A DNA stretch of 49,573 nucleotides from an uncultured Clostridia bacterium (lineage in GTDB: Bacteria > Bacillota > Clostridia > Oscillospirales > Butyricicoccaceae), in contig CAMEZQ010000012.1 of assembly GCA_945947915.1 (NCBI GenBank), positions 1 through 49,573 of the forward strand, in the 5' to 3' direction. A model generated the notes under the pieces. That model did not search any database, had not been told where the DNA came from, and worked only from the letters and a program-made list of their open reading frames with translations. Each line of letters starts with the position of its first letter. Within the stretch, counting starts at the first letter, position 1. Below are positions 49,489-49,573 of this stretch, in pieces. Both the position numbers and the translations under genes were made by a program.

Positions 49489-49573
49489 TAAAAGCAGCCG
49501 ATATATTTTCTTTCGCCGTGTAGGATTACAATAGATGTTGGACAGTTGAATAAAAAAGGATGAAGGATAAGGC
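49489..49573. other. right edge, no gene seen
   Basis: AT-rich sequence upstream of the sepF promoter. On the plus strand a TACAAT and a GAAGGA-like ribosome site near 49560 hint at a divergent gene starting beyond the window; this cannot be tested here. Confidence 0.3.

Overview
The window reads as a chromosomal segment of a GC-rich, endospore-forming Bacillota, most likely class Clostridia (an Oscillospirales-like gut anaerobe would fit; genus not determined). Support: the complete spoIIAA-spoIIAB-sigF operon, a sepF-yggT-divIVA-ileS division cluster, a T-box leader on valS, an FMN riboswitch on ribU, an ETF-linked lactate-dehydrogenase-type operon and a 2-hydroxyacyl-CoA dehydratase activase-like giant protein. 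Almost everything is housekeeping or metabolic. I see no integrase, transposase, phage gene or CRISPR array.

Layout. 1-2.2 kb: two identical tRNA-Leu(CAG) copies (the first cut by the window edge) flank a reverse-strand Sel1-repeat protein. 2.2-3.8 kb: a control region with two GTTAG-N6-CTAAC palindromes and an attenuator-like hairpin pair, a Gx-family membrane transporter, and a decayed transporter fragment. 3.8-7.1 kb: a CcdA-TlpA fusion overlapping a sensor kinase and response regulator. 7.2-10.6 kb: Mrp-type Fe-S ATPase, a SirTM-like sirtuin with a 2-hydroxyacid dehydrogenase, and MscL. 10.7-17.9 kb: short KdpD/KdpE pair, a small membrane methyltransferase-like protein, a TIGR00300 (ornithine cyclodeaminase/LOR-SDH-like) protein, a lipase-glycerol kinase pair and a YwaF-like membrane protein.

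17.9-24 kb: sigF, spoIIAB, spoIIAA, folC and valS, all on the minus strand, with a well-formed T-box leader before valS. 24-29 kb: yedF, two identical tRNA-Gly(GCC), a radical SAM/SPASM protein, a HEAT-like/YjbR fusion, a transglutaminase-like lipoprotein that lacks the usual catalytic residues, and trmB. 29-32 kb: phosphoesterase, D-aminoacylase and FMN-riboswitch-controlled ribU. 32-38.3 kb: polysaccharide deacetylase, then FAD dehydrogenase-etfB-etfA (an electron-bifurcating lactate/2-hydroxyacid oxidation module), then a PatB/MalY C-S lyase fused to a peroxiredoxin-like domain. 38.4-44.8 kb: lrgA-lrgB with a GNAT enzyme, and a MarR regulator with the 1408-residue activase-like protein. 44.8-49.6 kb: ileS, divIVA, yggT and sepF.

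Together the genes suggest an anaerobe that takes up riboflavin for its flavoproteins, couples 2-hydroxyacid oxidation to ETF, handles thiol redox at the envelope and sporulates. The most unusual items are the C-S lyase/peroxiredoxin fusion, the SirTM-like sirtuin outside its usual macrodomain operon, the MarR/giant activase pair, and the control region at 2.29-2.50 kb. All calls come from reading the sequence; no database search was run.
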